NCBI GenBank assembly: GCA_036852015.1
Contig: JAANDG010000405.1
Coordinates: 1 to 64,000, forward strand
From: Pelodera strongyloides
Lineage: Eukaryota; Nematoda; Chromadorea; Rhabditida; Rhabditidae
Reading direction: 5' to 3'
Length of the DNA: 64,000 nt
Both the position numbers and the translations under genes were made by a program. The stretch's first letter is position 1. Every line of letters starts with the position of its first letter. Of the stretch, positions 1 through 11,757 are shown piece after piece. The notes under the pieces are model-generated. The model saw nothing but the letters and a program-made list of their open reading frames with translations, was not told the origin of the DNA and made no database searches.

Positions 1-364
1 AAGTAAGGCGTTGAGACTAATTTGAGTGGGCCTATATAGATACACCTTGTATTATGTATCTATGTTACGCAGTAATTTTACACTACGACATTAAATTCTA
101 CGGATGACGAGTTGTAGGATCTGGATCATGTACATTTTCGCATAAAGGAATAGGGAGGGATGCATTATTACACTATTAGCCTAGCATTAGTATCACGAGT
201 GACTATGATAGTACGCTGTATGCTCTCTGACTCTAACTCCTGACATAACACATCAATTGAACTATTGAACTATCACAATGCCTAAGCAAATTCTGGATTG
301 ACCACTGCACTGACAAAAAAACCTAAACCCGAGCGAACCTAAACCCGAATTGCTAATCATGGAC

Positions 365-3300
365 ATTGATCGTCAACTAAATCAAACCTCTGATTTGGAG
401 GTAGGCATTTCAACAAACAGTGCGCGTAGAACTGCCCAAGTTCCATTGGTAAAGTCGACTTTGCCAAGCGGAACTTCAAACCAGCGACGAAGCACCGACG
501 CAGCTGAAAGTACTGTTCAGTAAGTCGGTTGAGGTTGAGCTCTACTACATGTACATCAGAAAGCTAAAGCTATGGATGGAAACTTCCTCTTGTATCTGGC
601 TCCGGCACCACAGACCAACATGAAGCAAGACTGTGTTATTATAATCATACGAATAAATAAGAACCTAATACAGAATGATGTGAATGAAGCCAGGAAAGGA
701 AGTAGTGGTTCAAAAATAAGACTCGCTCGTGTGTAAATAGAAAAGACATATCCAAACGGTCCAATGTAGAGGCACATAAACTTTTCAACTTGTCGCTTTT
801 ACTATATTATGCAGTATGTATAGATTATAGATTCTCCAACTCAGATGTGGAAACTATAAACTACAAAACCACCACAAACCAAGCTATCAGCCGATTCACT
901 GGGTGTTGCATCTTCTGTTCCACTTTGTCCCTCCTCTCCTGTATCTGCCACGCCTTCGCTCAAGTCTTTGGACTTTGAACCACACTCAGTATTCTCTGAA
1001 AGCATAGTATCATCTAACTAAAAACGCATAAAACGAAAAAAGTTTAGGTAAAAAAAATCAGTGTTTCAGTGCCAACATTTATCTTTAAGAGACTCGCATA
1101 CAACATTTCCACTCATTCGACAAGGTTTTTCAACTAAATACGCACAATTGCTAATCGTATGAATTTTTCGATGAAAAGTGCAAACTACATTTCAAGAAAC
1201 TTAAAGAAAAACATGCTTGCTAACAACTTTAAAACGGCATAACAGCCGGCCGGTTACTTTAAAGAATACTGGACGATGTATACCCCCAGTAGTGTGCAAA
1301 TACTGCGCGTTGTTTATACTATGTTATGTATCAAGATATGACTTCTGTGATACAAACAGATCTGAGCGCCAAGAGTACGACTAGTAGAATAATAGTTTTA
1401 TTACGAAGTAGAAGAGTCGATATAATGAGCAATGAGTGTTAGGCCGTAGCCTTTATATACGGATGGCTACGTGCTGATCAAACACCAATAATATAAACAC
1501 TAATAACTTGCGGGTAGTCGCAATTAGATAATTTGCCAACGGCAAGACATAGTGTGTTCCACTGATCACTAAGGACGAAAAGATCAGTGAGCAAATGTGA
1601 GTGATTAACTAAACACATTATAGTAACAAACTACACATATAATAATTCTTAGGTATATACCGTAATACCTAACACCTCCAACCTTAGTATTTAAGTTATA
1701 CTTAAAACAAGAAAACGACAATTATACTAATGGCTTAGTAACGCTTATTTGACGGGTTGATATCCATCAATCCATCTTCGTCGTTGTCTTCCTTGCACGG
1801 CTGGATCGACGTAGTGGCGGGGTAGTTGTCACAGCTGGTTGCGGCGTAGAGGCAGCATCTTGGAATACCTCTTCATCATCCGGAACAACGTCTGGTACCG
1901 TCGGTGCGGTAGTACATTCAACTGTTTCAGCAGTGGTATCAGTTGACGGTTGAGTCCTTAGCATAGGCTTAGACTCTTTTCAGGTTCGACTGGGGCAGTG
2001 GGTTGATGTCGAATGCATCAAGCAAGATGTCATAGGCTCGACTTCGGGTGGTGGACAGTCCTTGGCCTCATCTGGTTAGCATGTCGGCGGATAAGGTTCT
2101 TCCGTCCTTCAATCCTCACATCGTACATCACAGTACCGTTCTTCTTCACTACCGTAGCTTCCATCCAAGTAGGCTTACTCGGAACTTTGTAGTCATAGAT
2201 ATAGACTAAGTCTCCGGGATTGAAGACTGTAGCCTTCGAACCATGTTTCTTGTTGAACTGCTTTTCCATACGTTCGTCCTTGACGAGCTTCCTCTCAGGC
2301 CTGGGTTTCAACAAATCCCATGACGTGCGCAGCTTTCGATTTAGAAATGCTTCAGCTGGCGACTTTTCTTCAGGAACTGTAGATGACGGCGTCATCCTGT
2401 ATGATAGCAGAAACGTCTGAAGATTCTCTGCCGGGCTTCCCTCCCCCTTCAACTTCAGCAGCGCCCGCTTAAAACTGTCGACGAACCTCTCCGCTTGTCC
2501 GTTCGATTGCGGGTGGAATGGTGACGATCTCATATGTCTGATTCCATTCTTTGCACAGAACAACGCGAATTCAGCACTGGTGAATTGTGTTCCGTTGTCT
2601 GTTACCAGCGTATCTGGCATACCGAATTGCGAGAAAATCTTCTTCAGGTTGGAGATCGTAGCAGACGTCGTGATGCGATCCATGGCAACGATTTCTGGCC
2701 ACTTACTATAAGCGTAAACGACAAGCAAATAGTACTTCCTTCAAGTGGTCCAGCAAATCAGCGTGTACTCGTCCATTGGTGCACTAGCCTTGCTCCCGAT
2801 TCCAAATTGGTCTTTGTCGGTGCTTTCTGAGCACGATTGCAGTTTGCACAGGACTTCACCATGTTCTCAATATCCTCGTCAATGAATGGCCAATAAACTA
2901 GCGATCTTGCGAGCGTCTTGGTTCGAACAATTCCTTGATGCCCCTGGTGCAACTGACGAAGAATCCGTCCCTTGAGTGCGGCAGGAATGACTATCCTTTC
3001 ACCAAACAAGAGGATTCCGTTAGATTCTGACAGCGATGTTTGTCTGTTGGCGAACTGACTGATGTCTCTCGAGCATTTTGTTGGCCAATTACCAGTTCTG
3101 TGAGCTTTCAGGACAGCTTGCAGCGTCTTGTCCTTCTCCGTAGCCTCACTCAGAACGTTCGCGGTAACTGGTAGGCGGCAATAGTACGGTAGTGTTCGTC
3201 TCTGAACAACTCCGTTTCGACTCTTGCAATCACTTTGTCCTCGACGGTTTCTTTCTGATCCGCGATCAACCTTGAAAGAACGTCGGCGCATCCCATTTCA

Positions 3301-6300
3301 GCGGTCGGCTTGAATACGATCTTGAAATCAAAGCCTTTGATGAACACAGCCCAACGTTGAAGTCGGTTGGCGCTTGTTACGGGGATACCCTTCTTCGATC
3401 CGAAAATCGACACGAGAGGTTTGTGATCGGTCACGAGAGTGAATTTGCGTCCCATCAGGTATTTGTAGAACTTCTTCATGGCCCAGAAGATCCCGAGACC
3501 TTCTTTCTCAATCTGACCATAGTTCTTTTCAGCTGGAAGTAGAGTTCGTGTGGCATGCTCCACTGCTTTCTGTGTGCCATCCTTCATTCGATGCAACAGC
3601 ACCGCGCCTAGACCATACTGAGATGCATCCGTGACGAGGACCAACTCCTTCTTTGGGTCGTAGTGGGTGAGCAGCATTGGCGAGGCGACGATCTTCTTGA
3701 CCTCGTCAAAGGCATTCTGACACTCCTTGTTCCAGTTCCATTTGACATCTTTCTTCAACAGTTCGTCGAATGGTGCACGCAACTTGTGCAATTCCTTTAT
3801 GAACCTGCCGTAGTAGTTGATCTTGCCGATGAAAGAGCGTAGCTGACTGACGTCTTTCGGTTCGGGCATCCTCAAGATTGGCTCTATCTTGGATGGATCA
3901 GACTTGCGACCTTCTGCCGAGATAATCATCCCAAGGTACCGTATCTCTCTTGCAGCAAAGGTGCACTTCTCGAAGTTGACGTGGAAACCATACTCCGAGA
4001 TGCGTTTCATACAGGCATTTAGGTTCCGGTTGTGTTCCTGTAGCGTTCTACCAGAAACGATGACATCATCAAGGTACGCGCAACAACCTTCGAGTCCCGA
4101 AATCATAGCGTCCATGATCTGCTGAAAGATCCCAGGAGCGGTCTTGACTCCGAAGCACAGTCTGTTGTATCGGTACAATCCTCGATGAGTATTGATGACG
4201 AGCAAGTTCTTGGAGTCGCCCTCTAGCTCAACTTGCAGGTAGGCATCCTTAAAATCGAGCGTACTGAAGACGGTTCCACCGTTCAGTGTTGTCATTATAT
4301 CTTCTGCTGTTGGAATCGGGTGTGCAAAGTCTTCCAGTGCATCGTTCAGTCCTGTACTGAAATCGGCGCAGACTCTCACACTGCCATTCGGTTTCTTAAC
4401 ACAGAGAATCGGAGCGGCCCACGGAGAATATGTGACGCGCTCAATGACTCCAAGTTGCTCTAGCCGGTCCAGCTCCTTTTCCACGTTTTCCTTGTAGTGA
4501 ATTGGTACCATTCTCTTTGGGCGAAAAACTGCGTTTGCCCCTTTCTTGAGCTGGAGGCTCGCTTTGGTCTTCTTGCAGAGACCAAGCTCGGTGGAGAATA
4601 CATCAGAGAACTGCGTCTTGAGCGTAGCAACGTACGTCGCAGCAGATTCCCTCGATGATGATGTAGTGATGGAAGGCTTTCCGGAGACCCGATTACAAAC
4701 AGCATCCAACATAGATCTGAATGACGGTAGACGCTCCAACCAGTCCAGGCCTAGGAGATTCATCCTAGCGGTGACGTGCACGACCTCGACGATCTGCTCA
4801 TCCTGGTAAGACGCGTTGCACTCGAAAGAACCAAACAAATCGAGCTGCTCTCCATTTGCTGCGGTCGCGACTATACTTGGGGATTTCAAGTTTGGTCGAC
4901 CCAGCATCTTCCATGTGGCCTCAGAAATCAGCGTTAAATCTGAGCCGGTGTCCAGTTGAAGTCGCACCTTCTTTCCGTTCATCAAAACGTTAACGAATCT
5001 GCGGCCGACAGATCGTGAAGACACTTCATGGACCTTTCTGTTGCTTTGTTTGTCCTTCTGTTGACAAACCACGGCGTAATGCCCTCTTCTTCCACACTTG
5101 TTACAAGTTACTTCCTTTGCGGGGCAAGACCGATGTCCGCTATCTCTCCCGCAGTACTTGCACTTTCCTTGTGTGGGCCTTCTGTCGTCTCTCTTGTGCT
5201 CTCGGTGGTTGGGTTTATTGACGCGGTTCACTGCAATAGGGTTCACGGGTAGATCAATGTCGTCCTTGTGCTCGTGGTACTTGTCGACTGCCTCAGCGAC
5301 ATCGTCGAGTGTCATCTCTGGAGTCCGATCCAGTGTCCTGATGAGCCATGCACGCATCTCCATATCCTCCGGATTGCGCAGGCTATTCAAGTAGTTGAGC
5401 ACGCGAAACTGTGAATAGATAGTTCTTTGAATGCAAAATCATCGCAGGCCTTGTTGACGACGCCGATGTGGGTCTTGTAGTCAACACCGTGCTGCTTGAT
5501 TACATGTAAGCATTCAATTCGTTTCCGGAATAACGACTTCTTGGTGACGAAGATAATCTTCATCTTCTCGATGACCTCATCCAGTCTCATATCCATTGGC
5601 TTCTTCGGTAGACAGCGCAATTTCAGTTGTTTCTCCTGGTGGGGCCCGAGACGAGACAACACGAATCGTATTCTGTTGCTCTCCGGAACACATTCAGCTT
5701 GAACTTCCAATAGATCTTGATGATCCTCATACCAGTCCGAAAAACTAGTTCCATCTTCAACATTGAACTCAAACATAGGGATGTTCTTATACAACACATC
5801 CAACATTCCCCTTGCTTCCGCAGTCAAAGGTTCACTTTCACGCGTTCTTTCGAAAGTTACATTTTCTTGTGATTCATCTTCCTTCCTCTCTTCCAAACGT
5901 TGCAGTCGCTCTGCTGTCAAAGATTGACTTTCTTGAAGTTGCTTCAGAGAAGCCAGGATAGCCTTAAGCGTGTCCTCGTTGTCCTGCGCACTCATGTTGC
6001 CGATGTCAATTAAAAAATTGGCGATAACTCCGTTCAGTCCGAGACTGTACAATGCCACCGTTTGAATATACTGTAACACTGGGTGTTGGTTTCAAGAATG
6101 AAAACCTCACCAGTGGGTTACAGATACCCAAAGGTAACCGCTGTTGATGGACCTGTGTGCCTATAGCACCTTTATCCAAACAACAGCCCCTCAAAAGTTC
6201 ACAAATGATCAACCGGGTTTATGGGCGCTCGTCCCTCACCGGTGGGTAGATGACCAAAGTGATACAGTTGAGTGGAGATGATTATTCGGATTTATGGGCG

Positions 6301-9300
6301 CTCGTCCCTTCACCGATATAATCAGCAGCAACAACGAAGTGTAGAATTACTCCGGGTTTATGGGCGCTCGTCCCGTCACCGTAAGTAATCAGCAGCAGCA
6401 AACGACGTGAAGAATTACTCCGGGTTTATGGGAACTCGTCCCGTCACCGTAAGTAATCAGAAGCGAAGATTCGAAATCCTGAACGCCAGTTGTTATGTAT
6501 CAAGATATGACTTCTGTGATACAAACAGATCTGAGCGCCAAGAGTACGACTAGTAGAATAATAGTTTTATTACGAAGTAGAAGAGTCGATATAATGAGCA
6601 ATGAGTGTTAGGCCGTAGCCTTTATATACGGATGGCTACGTGCTGATCAAACACCAATAATATAAACACTAATAACTTGCGGGTAGTCGCAATTAGATAA
6701 TTTGCCAACGGCAAGACATAGTGTGTTTCACTGATCACTAAGGACGAAAAGATCAGTGAGCAAATGTGAGTGATTAACTAAACACATTATAGTAACAAAC
6801 TACACATATAATAATTCTTAGGTATATACCGTAATACCTAACATACTAATTGGATTTATTTGCACACAACATATGAGAAGTCAGTCATCCAAGTTTCAAA
6901 AAGCGGCCGTTCTACCGCTTTAAGAGTGCATGATGAATGATGAGCATTACAAACATAACATACCAAGTTCAGCCGAGCCAACAGTATCCAGAGCAGATTC
7001 TCCCTCCGTCAAGCGTAGGTCTCCTACAGCGTCTGACACCTCTTCGGTTCCTTTAGCTTCAGAATCTGTTGATTCAGCTACTGCGTTTCTCATCAATTGA
7101 GCAAGATCAATAACAGGCGGAGCGCTACGATCTCCTAACTCCCTGCAAATAAACAAGATGGTACTCGTACTTCTCAATACATATACTGAGAGTTTATAAT
7201 AAACCCAACGTCTACACTGGGTTGGTGGTGTGGTGGCATATAGTCTCACGTCACCTATGAAGTATTCATCATCGAATTAACGTTAAACCAGTGATAATCA
7301 GTGACCGGTAAGTATATAACCGGAACAAGACATTTCTCCTCTCTTGTAGCCTAGCAATGTCACCTGAGATAACCTGTGCATTATTTAATCATCAACTTAT
7401 TGATCTATAAATACATGTACGTGATATTGTTTGTTAATAAACATTTACAATATAAAACAAACCACAGATGATCTCGGTAAACGTGAACAGTTTGAAGTCC
7501 TCGTCCTTGCATTCCACAATTGAGCATTGCTGCTGAAGATAGAAGGGAGACACCCACGGCCACCGGACCTTTGATCTGAAATTGGAATTTGAAAGCTCAT
7601 AATCCCATAATGACTGACAGAATAAGCCTCCTTTTAGTTATCAACAGGATTTCGGATGTGCAACTTAGTTAAACCTCCAATACCCTTAGTCTTAGTCTTA
7701 GTCTGTTTTTGTTGTCTGAAATATGTATGAAGTGTGCTCGATCAAAACCAAACATGAAAGCGAAAATGGGTATATTCAAAGCATCATGTTTCTGGCTTTC
7801 TAGAAATAAGACATGAGAAGAGCGATTTGCTGGACAACACACAAAATAACATTAATTTGTCACCATACGTTCAGGTCCAGCGCAGTCTACGTGAAGGCAT
7901 AAATAGTTAATAATAGCGAACAAACAGTTATGTATACCTTGTTTTCTATGATTAGGTAACCCTTGTTGCTTATTCTTCTCTAACAAAAAGAAGAAAAATG
8001 CACAGGCAAAACTACCTGTCCATTTCGATCAACAGTTCCCACACAAACAGGAACGCCTTGTTCGAATTCCGGCATTGGATACGCTTCGGAGCGTATGACA
8101 CCTGAACATAAGTAATAAAACATACATTGAGCTAAATCCTCTCACTAGAGGTGATATTTCAATTTCATACCATACTGTCACAGGTTTGCAAGATTGCTCA
8201 TCGTTCGGGAATGATTGCTTATAACTATGAGATATCTTCAGTACATTAGAAACCTTCGCAGTATGAAATAAGCGCATAAAAAAAGTTCTCACTGTGTATG
8301 TAACAATTTCATACCACAATTTGCCTTCATGAAAGAAAACAACTAAATGTCACAGGTTTGCAAGATTGCTCATCGTTCGGACATGCTTGCTTATAACTAT
8401 GAGATATCTTCAGTACATTAGAAACCTTCGCAGTAAGAAATAAGCGCATAAAAAAAGTTCTCACTGTGTATGTCACAATTTCATACCACAATTTGCCTTC
8501 ATGAAAGAAAACAACTAAATGTCACAGGTTTGCAAGATTGCTCATCGTTCGGACATGCTTGCTTATAACTATGAGATATCTTCAGTACATTAGAAACCTT
8601 CGCAGTATGAAATAAGCGCATAAAAAAAGTTCTCACTGTGTATGTCACAATTTCATACCACAATTTGCCTTCATGAAAGAAAACAACTATATCACAGAAT
8701 TTCAAGATTGCTCATCGTTCGGGAATGCTTGCTTATAACTGTGAGAAACCTTAAGTTCATTAGAACCCTTCACCAAGTATGAAAAAAGCGCATAATAAAA
8801 AGTTATCACTGTGTATATCGCACCTGCCCTGCCTGCTGTGACTTAGCATACGAAAAAAAGAACCAAGGTAAAAATACGAATTTCTGTGTGGACGAGTGAT
8901 CAGTGACGAAGGAAATTAAAATTCTAACCTGGAAGCATGAGATCGGCACCATTTTCCAAGAACTGTAAAACCTGTTCATGTACGAGAAGCATCGGACAGA
9001 AGAGAGGATCCGCCCACATTGCGTACACTGTAGGAAAGACGGCGGTGGACTGGTCAAAGTCGAACAGCATGGGAATCTAGACGTAGAAGTTCAATAATGG
9101 CGGCGTGGCGGCGTGAATATAAACCAACATGATGCTACCCAAGCTGATTGTCTGAATTAACAAATACTGACGTATTTACCCCTCTTAACCGTATACCGTA
9201 ACCCCTTTTCTAGAATCTGAATGTCTGCTATAAATTGTCACGTCGGGTTGACTGCAGGGGTTATCAGACGATATCACATATCTATCTTGGAACATACCAG

Positions 9301-10685
9301 ACAAGAAATTAGATTTTGACCTTACAAATAAGCACCAGATCGGAGATAGGAGACATATCACCGCGCGCACCAATCAACGAAAACTAGAGGCCCAAAGATA
9401 TGAAACATGAAACTAATGGATTATCAGAACTCAGAAATGTTCCGTTGATTGTATATTTGTATATAGTCGATCGTACCTTGTCAAAAATATAGAGATTAAC
9501 GGTAGTTTCCCCGGCTGTGACCAACTTCATATGATTCACTTGGGAGAACTTGCGCAAAGGCTCAGCAGTGAGTTCATGAAGCCTCAGCAACAGTTTCTTC
9601 CTAAACATCACCGATGAAAGTCAAACATGTGAATGTGTGTCCAATATTCTTAATTAATAAGATATGGGAATGCAACCTGTATTAATTATCGAACCGATAC
9701 GATAGATAAACGCCGGGTGCACTATACAGGAAGTGGTAGCTTGTTGAGACTTATTTTACTACCGCTTTATTATGTTTTATGGTACTATTGAACTTAAGGG
9801 GCCCCAAAAAATTTTTTTAACTTTCTTCGGGAAACTTCGTAGGAATAGGTAATCGACCCTCCTGATTACGATAAAGTAGGTCATTCAGGCCCTAGGAGCC
9901 TATAATGCCCATTAGGGCCCTACGACCTTAAGGACCCAAATTTTTAGATTTTGCTGAAACTTCATAGGAATAGGTTATCGATCATCCTGATTGCGGCAAA
10001 GTGGTTCACTCGGGTCATAGATGTCCAAACGGACGCTAGCTAGGGTCTATGACCATCTCACCCAACAAGGTGCCGCTGCTTGATTTTGCAAAACTGCACA
10101 TAACGATGTTAGCGAACATCCTTATTTCGAGAAGGAGATTGGAATTACTAACTTTGCAAAACATAGCTATGGTTGTACCAGTGACACATTAATTCTTGCA
10201 TGAGACAGTAGGTGAACGTCCCATTTGGAGATTAGGGCCCTTGGGCATTTTATCACAGGGTTATAGGCCTTAGCGGCCTTTTTGGACATCTATGGCACGA
10301 ATGAGCCACTTTGTCGCAATCAGGGTGACCGATAACCTATTCCTATGAAGTTTTAGCAAAATCTAAAAATTTGGTTTCTTAAGGTCTTAGGCCCCTAACG
10401 GGCTTCATGGGCTCCTAGGGCCTGAACGACCTACTTTGTCGTAATCAGGAGGGTCGATTACCTATTTCTACGAAGTTTCCCGAAAAATAAAAAATAAAAC
10501 TTTTTGGGGCCCCTTAAGTTCAATAGTACCTGTTTTATTTATCATATGTATCTTATAACACAAACTGCACGTTACATTGCTTTCTCTGATTGCCTTTGTG
10601 CGTAATAAATTATTAATTATTATACGCACTTGTCACTACTGCGCATTGCAGTGTTCTTTTTAGTTGTGAAAGGTTTCTTGAACAT
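365..10685 (-). CDS. eif-2D: eIF2D (ligatin family) translation factor, 3' part beyond the window
   Basis: Eight exons read on the minus strand: 10630-10685, 9477-9600, 8929-9076, 8016-8101, 7463-7575, 6964-7142, 880-1013 and about 365-539. All have GT/AG borders and matching phases. eIF2D binds initiator tRNA and 40S subunits in non-canonical initiation and recycling. The start MFKKPF follows a TTTCAG acceptor at about 10714, so the mRNA is probably trans-spliced. Family landmarks in order: FPTVYAMW, GADLMLPGV and GPVAVGV...GRGLQTVHVYRDHLW (pre-PUA and PUA domains); an acidic linker in exons 6-7; then a Cys/Leu-rich stretch in exon 8 (LKFRLAKSTLPM) matching the start of the SWIB-like region. 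The SUI1 end lies left of the window. The exon 8 donor is uncertain. Intron 6 (1014-6963) carries a sense-oriented LTR retrotransposon. Confidence 0.9.
1322..1674 (-). repeat. 3' LTR of the retrotransposon
   Basis: 353 bp, one substitution away from the other LTR. In element orientation it is preceded by a purine-rich tract (about 1675-1685, GGTTGGAGG) that fits the polypurine tract used for plus-strand priming. Confidence 0.95.
1767..1964 (-). pseudogene. Retrotransposon pol C-terminal tail fragment
   Basis: A short frame rich in Thr/Pro/Asp ends in RRSSRARKTTTKMD. Basic RRSxRxRK tails close many gypsy polyproteins. It is separated from the integrase frame by a stop at 2030 and another at about 1978, so it is either a detached tail or a frame lost by an indel. 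Confidence 0.55.
2030..5402 (-). pseudogene. Retrotransposon pol (NC-PR-RT-RNase H-IN) with frameshifts
   Basis: The frame 3150-5402 (750 codons) holds two zinc knuckles (residues 81-93, and CCHC at 100-113), protease DTGSD (151-155), RT with LDFKDAY (about 382-388) and YLDD (443-446), and RNase H TDAS (591-594). Near 3165-3180 the reading shifts to 2758-3291, which carries the integrase HHCC zinc finger. Near 2730-2800 at least two more shifts cut through the segment holding the first catalytic Asp. Frame 2030-2728 then resumes with YSKWPE, TDNGTQF and GQAER, the remaining DDE residues. As read, no intact polyprotein is encoded. Confidence 0.9.
5387..5995 (-). CDS. Retrotransposon gag, N-terminal and capsid-like part
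   Basis: Open frame from MSAQDNEDTLK at 5995 to a stop at 5387. An earlier in-frame Met at 6079 exists but lies in leader sequence. The first 60 residues are Glu/Gln-rich and coiled-coil-like; the rest includes MFEFNVEDGTSFSDWYEDH and a Leu-rich region typical of gypsy capsids. The zinc knuckles are not in this frame. They follow in the -1 frame, so gag is cut by a frameshift near 5400. No clear slippery heptamer is visible there, so damage or a base-calling indel is likelier than programmed shifting. Confidence 0.8.
   Translation of the reverse strand: MSAQDNEDTLKAILASLKQLQESQSLTAERLQRLEERKEDESQENVTFERTRESEPLTAEARGMLDVLYKNIPMFEFNVEDGTSFSDWYEDHQDLLEVQAECVPESNRIRFVLSRLGPHQEKQLKLRCLPKKPMDMRLDEVIEKMKIIFVTKKSLFRKRIECLHVIKQHGVDYKTHIGVVNKACDDFAFKELSIHSFACSTT
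6213..6450 (-). repeat. Four imperfect ~65-75 bp repeats in the retrotransposon leader
   Basis: A block GGGTTTATGGGCGCTCGTCC followed by a CACCG-type end recurs at about 6213, 6286, 6352 and 6420, between the primer-binding site and gag. The last two units are nearly identical and include AAGTAATCAG and GAATTACTCC spacers. Repeated leaders may serve packaging or translation, but nothing here proves a role. Confidence 0.85.
6471..6488 (-). promoter_or_regulatory. Retrotransposon primer-binding site
   Basis: Two bases inside the 5' LTR the element reads TGGCGTTCAGGATTTCG, i.e. the complement of a tRNA 3' end finishing in CCA and extending into a T-loop-like TTCGAA. The priming tRNA species was not determined. 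Confidence 0.75.
6491..6843 (-). repeat. 5' LTR of the retrotransposon
   Basis: 353 bp, TG...CA ends. In the element's orientation it contains a TATATAAAGG promoter-like box at about 6620-6630 and an AATAAA at about 6563-6568, as expected of an LTR that both starts and ends transcripts. Confidence 0.95.
8155..8815. repeat. ~172-bp tandem repeat, about 3.8 copies, in eIF2D intron 4
   Basis: CACAGGTTTGCAAGATTGC recurs at about 8179, 8351 and 8523, with a diverged copy at about 8693. The following GCTCATCGTTCGG...CTTATAACTATGAG...TTCTCACTGTGTATG is retained each time. Inner copies are almost identical; the last unit has diverged. Confidence 0.93.
9781..10530. mobile_element. Fold-back non-autonomous DNA transposon (750 bp)
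   Basis: Ends are perfect inverted repeats (GGTACTATTGAACTTAAGGG...CCCTTAAGTTCAATAGTACC), and the inversion continues imperfectly for about 250 bp inward on each side. It is flanked by an 8-bp duplication TGTTTTAT (9773-9780 and 10531-10538). No transposase frame is present. 8-bp duplications fit hAT or Merlin type elements; the GG ends favour Merlin over hAT, but this is not decided. It sits in intron 1 of eIF2D. Confidence 0.9.
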
Positions 10686-11757
10686 CTTCGCTTCACAGGC
10701 ATATATCAAGGACCTGAAATTAAGCTGGTAAAGCGAACAATAGAACCAAGTCAACACAAACACTCTGCCTGAATGAAATAAAGGCTTTGAAGCAGCACAC
10801 TGAAAAAAGGAAGATTACTAAACACACACACTCCCTTTTACGGTAGTTTATAAATGTGCTCAATAAAGAACTCAAAAAGTTAACAACGATTATTACATGC
10901 AATAAAAGATTAGATTGATTACTACTTCAAACAAAATAAAAACAAATTTCCGCGCCCCCAAAAAAATACGCTCGATGTCTGCGAATCTGCTCGTCTGCGC
11001 GCACAGACTACGGTATGGGCCCGGAAAATAATGTCCTTGTTATCTAACCAATAGTTTTCCATTTGGATGAAAAAATTATCACTTGTAATAAACTTGTTTT
11101 CATCTTAAGTGCATTTTTTCACGTTCCCAACACATAATATTTTAGGCATTTATCCGTCGAAATGTGGACTATCTTTGTCTTCCGCAAAATTCCTCGCAAA
11201 AAGTCCTAATTGAATGTAAGATGTTGAAATTTGGTTAGTTATTTTTCATCTTATGATGAATCCCTTGGTTAACATGTATTCACTCTTCCAGTGAATCACA
11301 AAACATAGATATCGGCATTTAAATAGAAAAAAGGAATTCGAAAATGAAACAGAACAAAATAGAGGTCTTTCTATCCTTTTCTATAGGCTCAATCCTATGC
11401 TACACAATATGTTTCCTTTCAAGCTTATCTAGAATCAATATTATATGATTTATCAGGAAAATTTAACGAATAATGAAACGCTTATAAATAGAGAGCTGAG
11501 AGCTTACTCAACAGTCAATGTAGTTGGTAGTTCTCCAGCCTATTTTCCGCATCATTTTTTCAGTCTATTTTATCCTGAAATTTTTTTCCAAAATAATGTC
11601 CGTGCCCTTTTTCAAGGGATTTCGGCTTTTTTTTAGAAAATTTACAGTATTTCATCCTCACAAGTTTGGAAACGGTTAATGAAAAACATCGACGAAATGT
11701 AAGCACCGTACGCAGTGCTTGTTTCGGAAATTGTAATGAGAGCTTTTCAGCACGCAT
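10686..11757. other. Divergent intergenic region between eIF2D and the proteoglycan-like gene
   Basis: About 1 kb, AT-rich. It holds the trans-splice-like acceptors of both flanking genes (about 10714 on minus, 11750 on plus). No convincing coding exon is seen. Confidence 0.6.

Larger units (their letters stand above)
1322..6843 (-). mobile_element. Ty3/gypsy LTR retrotransposon, complete but with broken frames
   Basis: Two 353-bp direct LTRs (1322-1674 and 6491-6843) start TGTTA and end TAACA. They are flanked by a 5-bp target duplication TACTA (1317-1321 and 6844-6848). The element reads on the minus strand: 5' LTR, primer-binding site, tandem-repeat leader, gag, pol in the order protease, reverse transcriptase, RNase H, integrase, then 3' LTR. 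That order defines Ty3/gypsy. The LTRs differ at one base (C at about 1560, T in the other copy), so insertion is recent. It lies in intron 6 of the eIF2D gene, in the same transcriptional direction. Confidence 0.96.

Noticed and set aside
359..523. Plus-strand frame starting MDIDRQLNQTSDLEVG with a good GTAAGT donor
   Set aside because: It is the complement of eIF2D exon 8, whose minus-strand translation matches the family and joins exon 7 in phase.
8155..8815. CRISPR-like appearance of regularly spaced repeats
   Set aside because: Units are repeated in full without unique spacers, and this is a eukaryotic intron.
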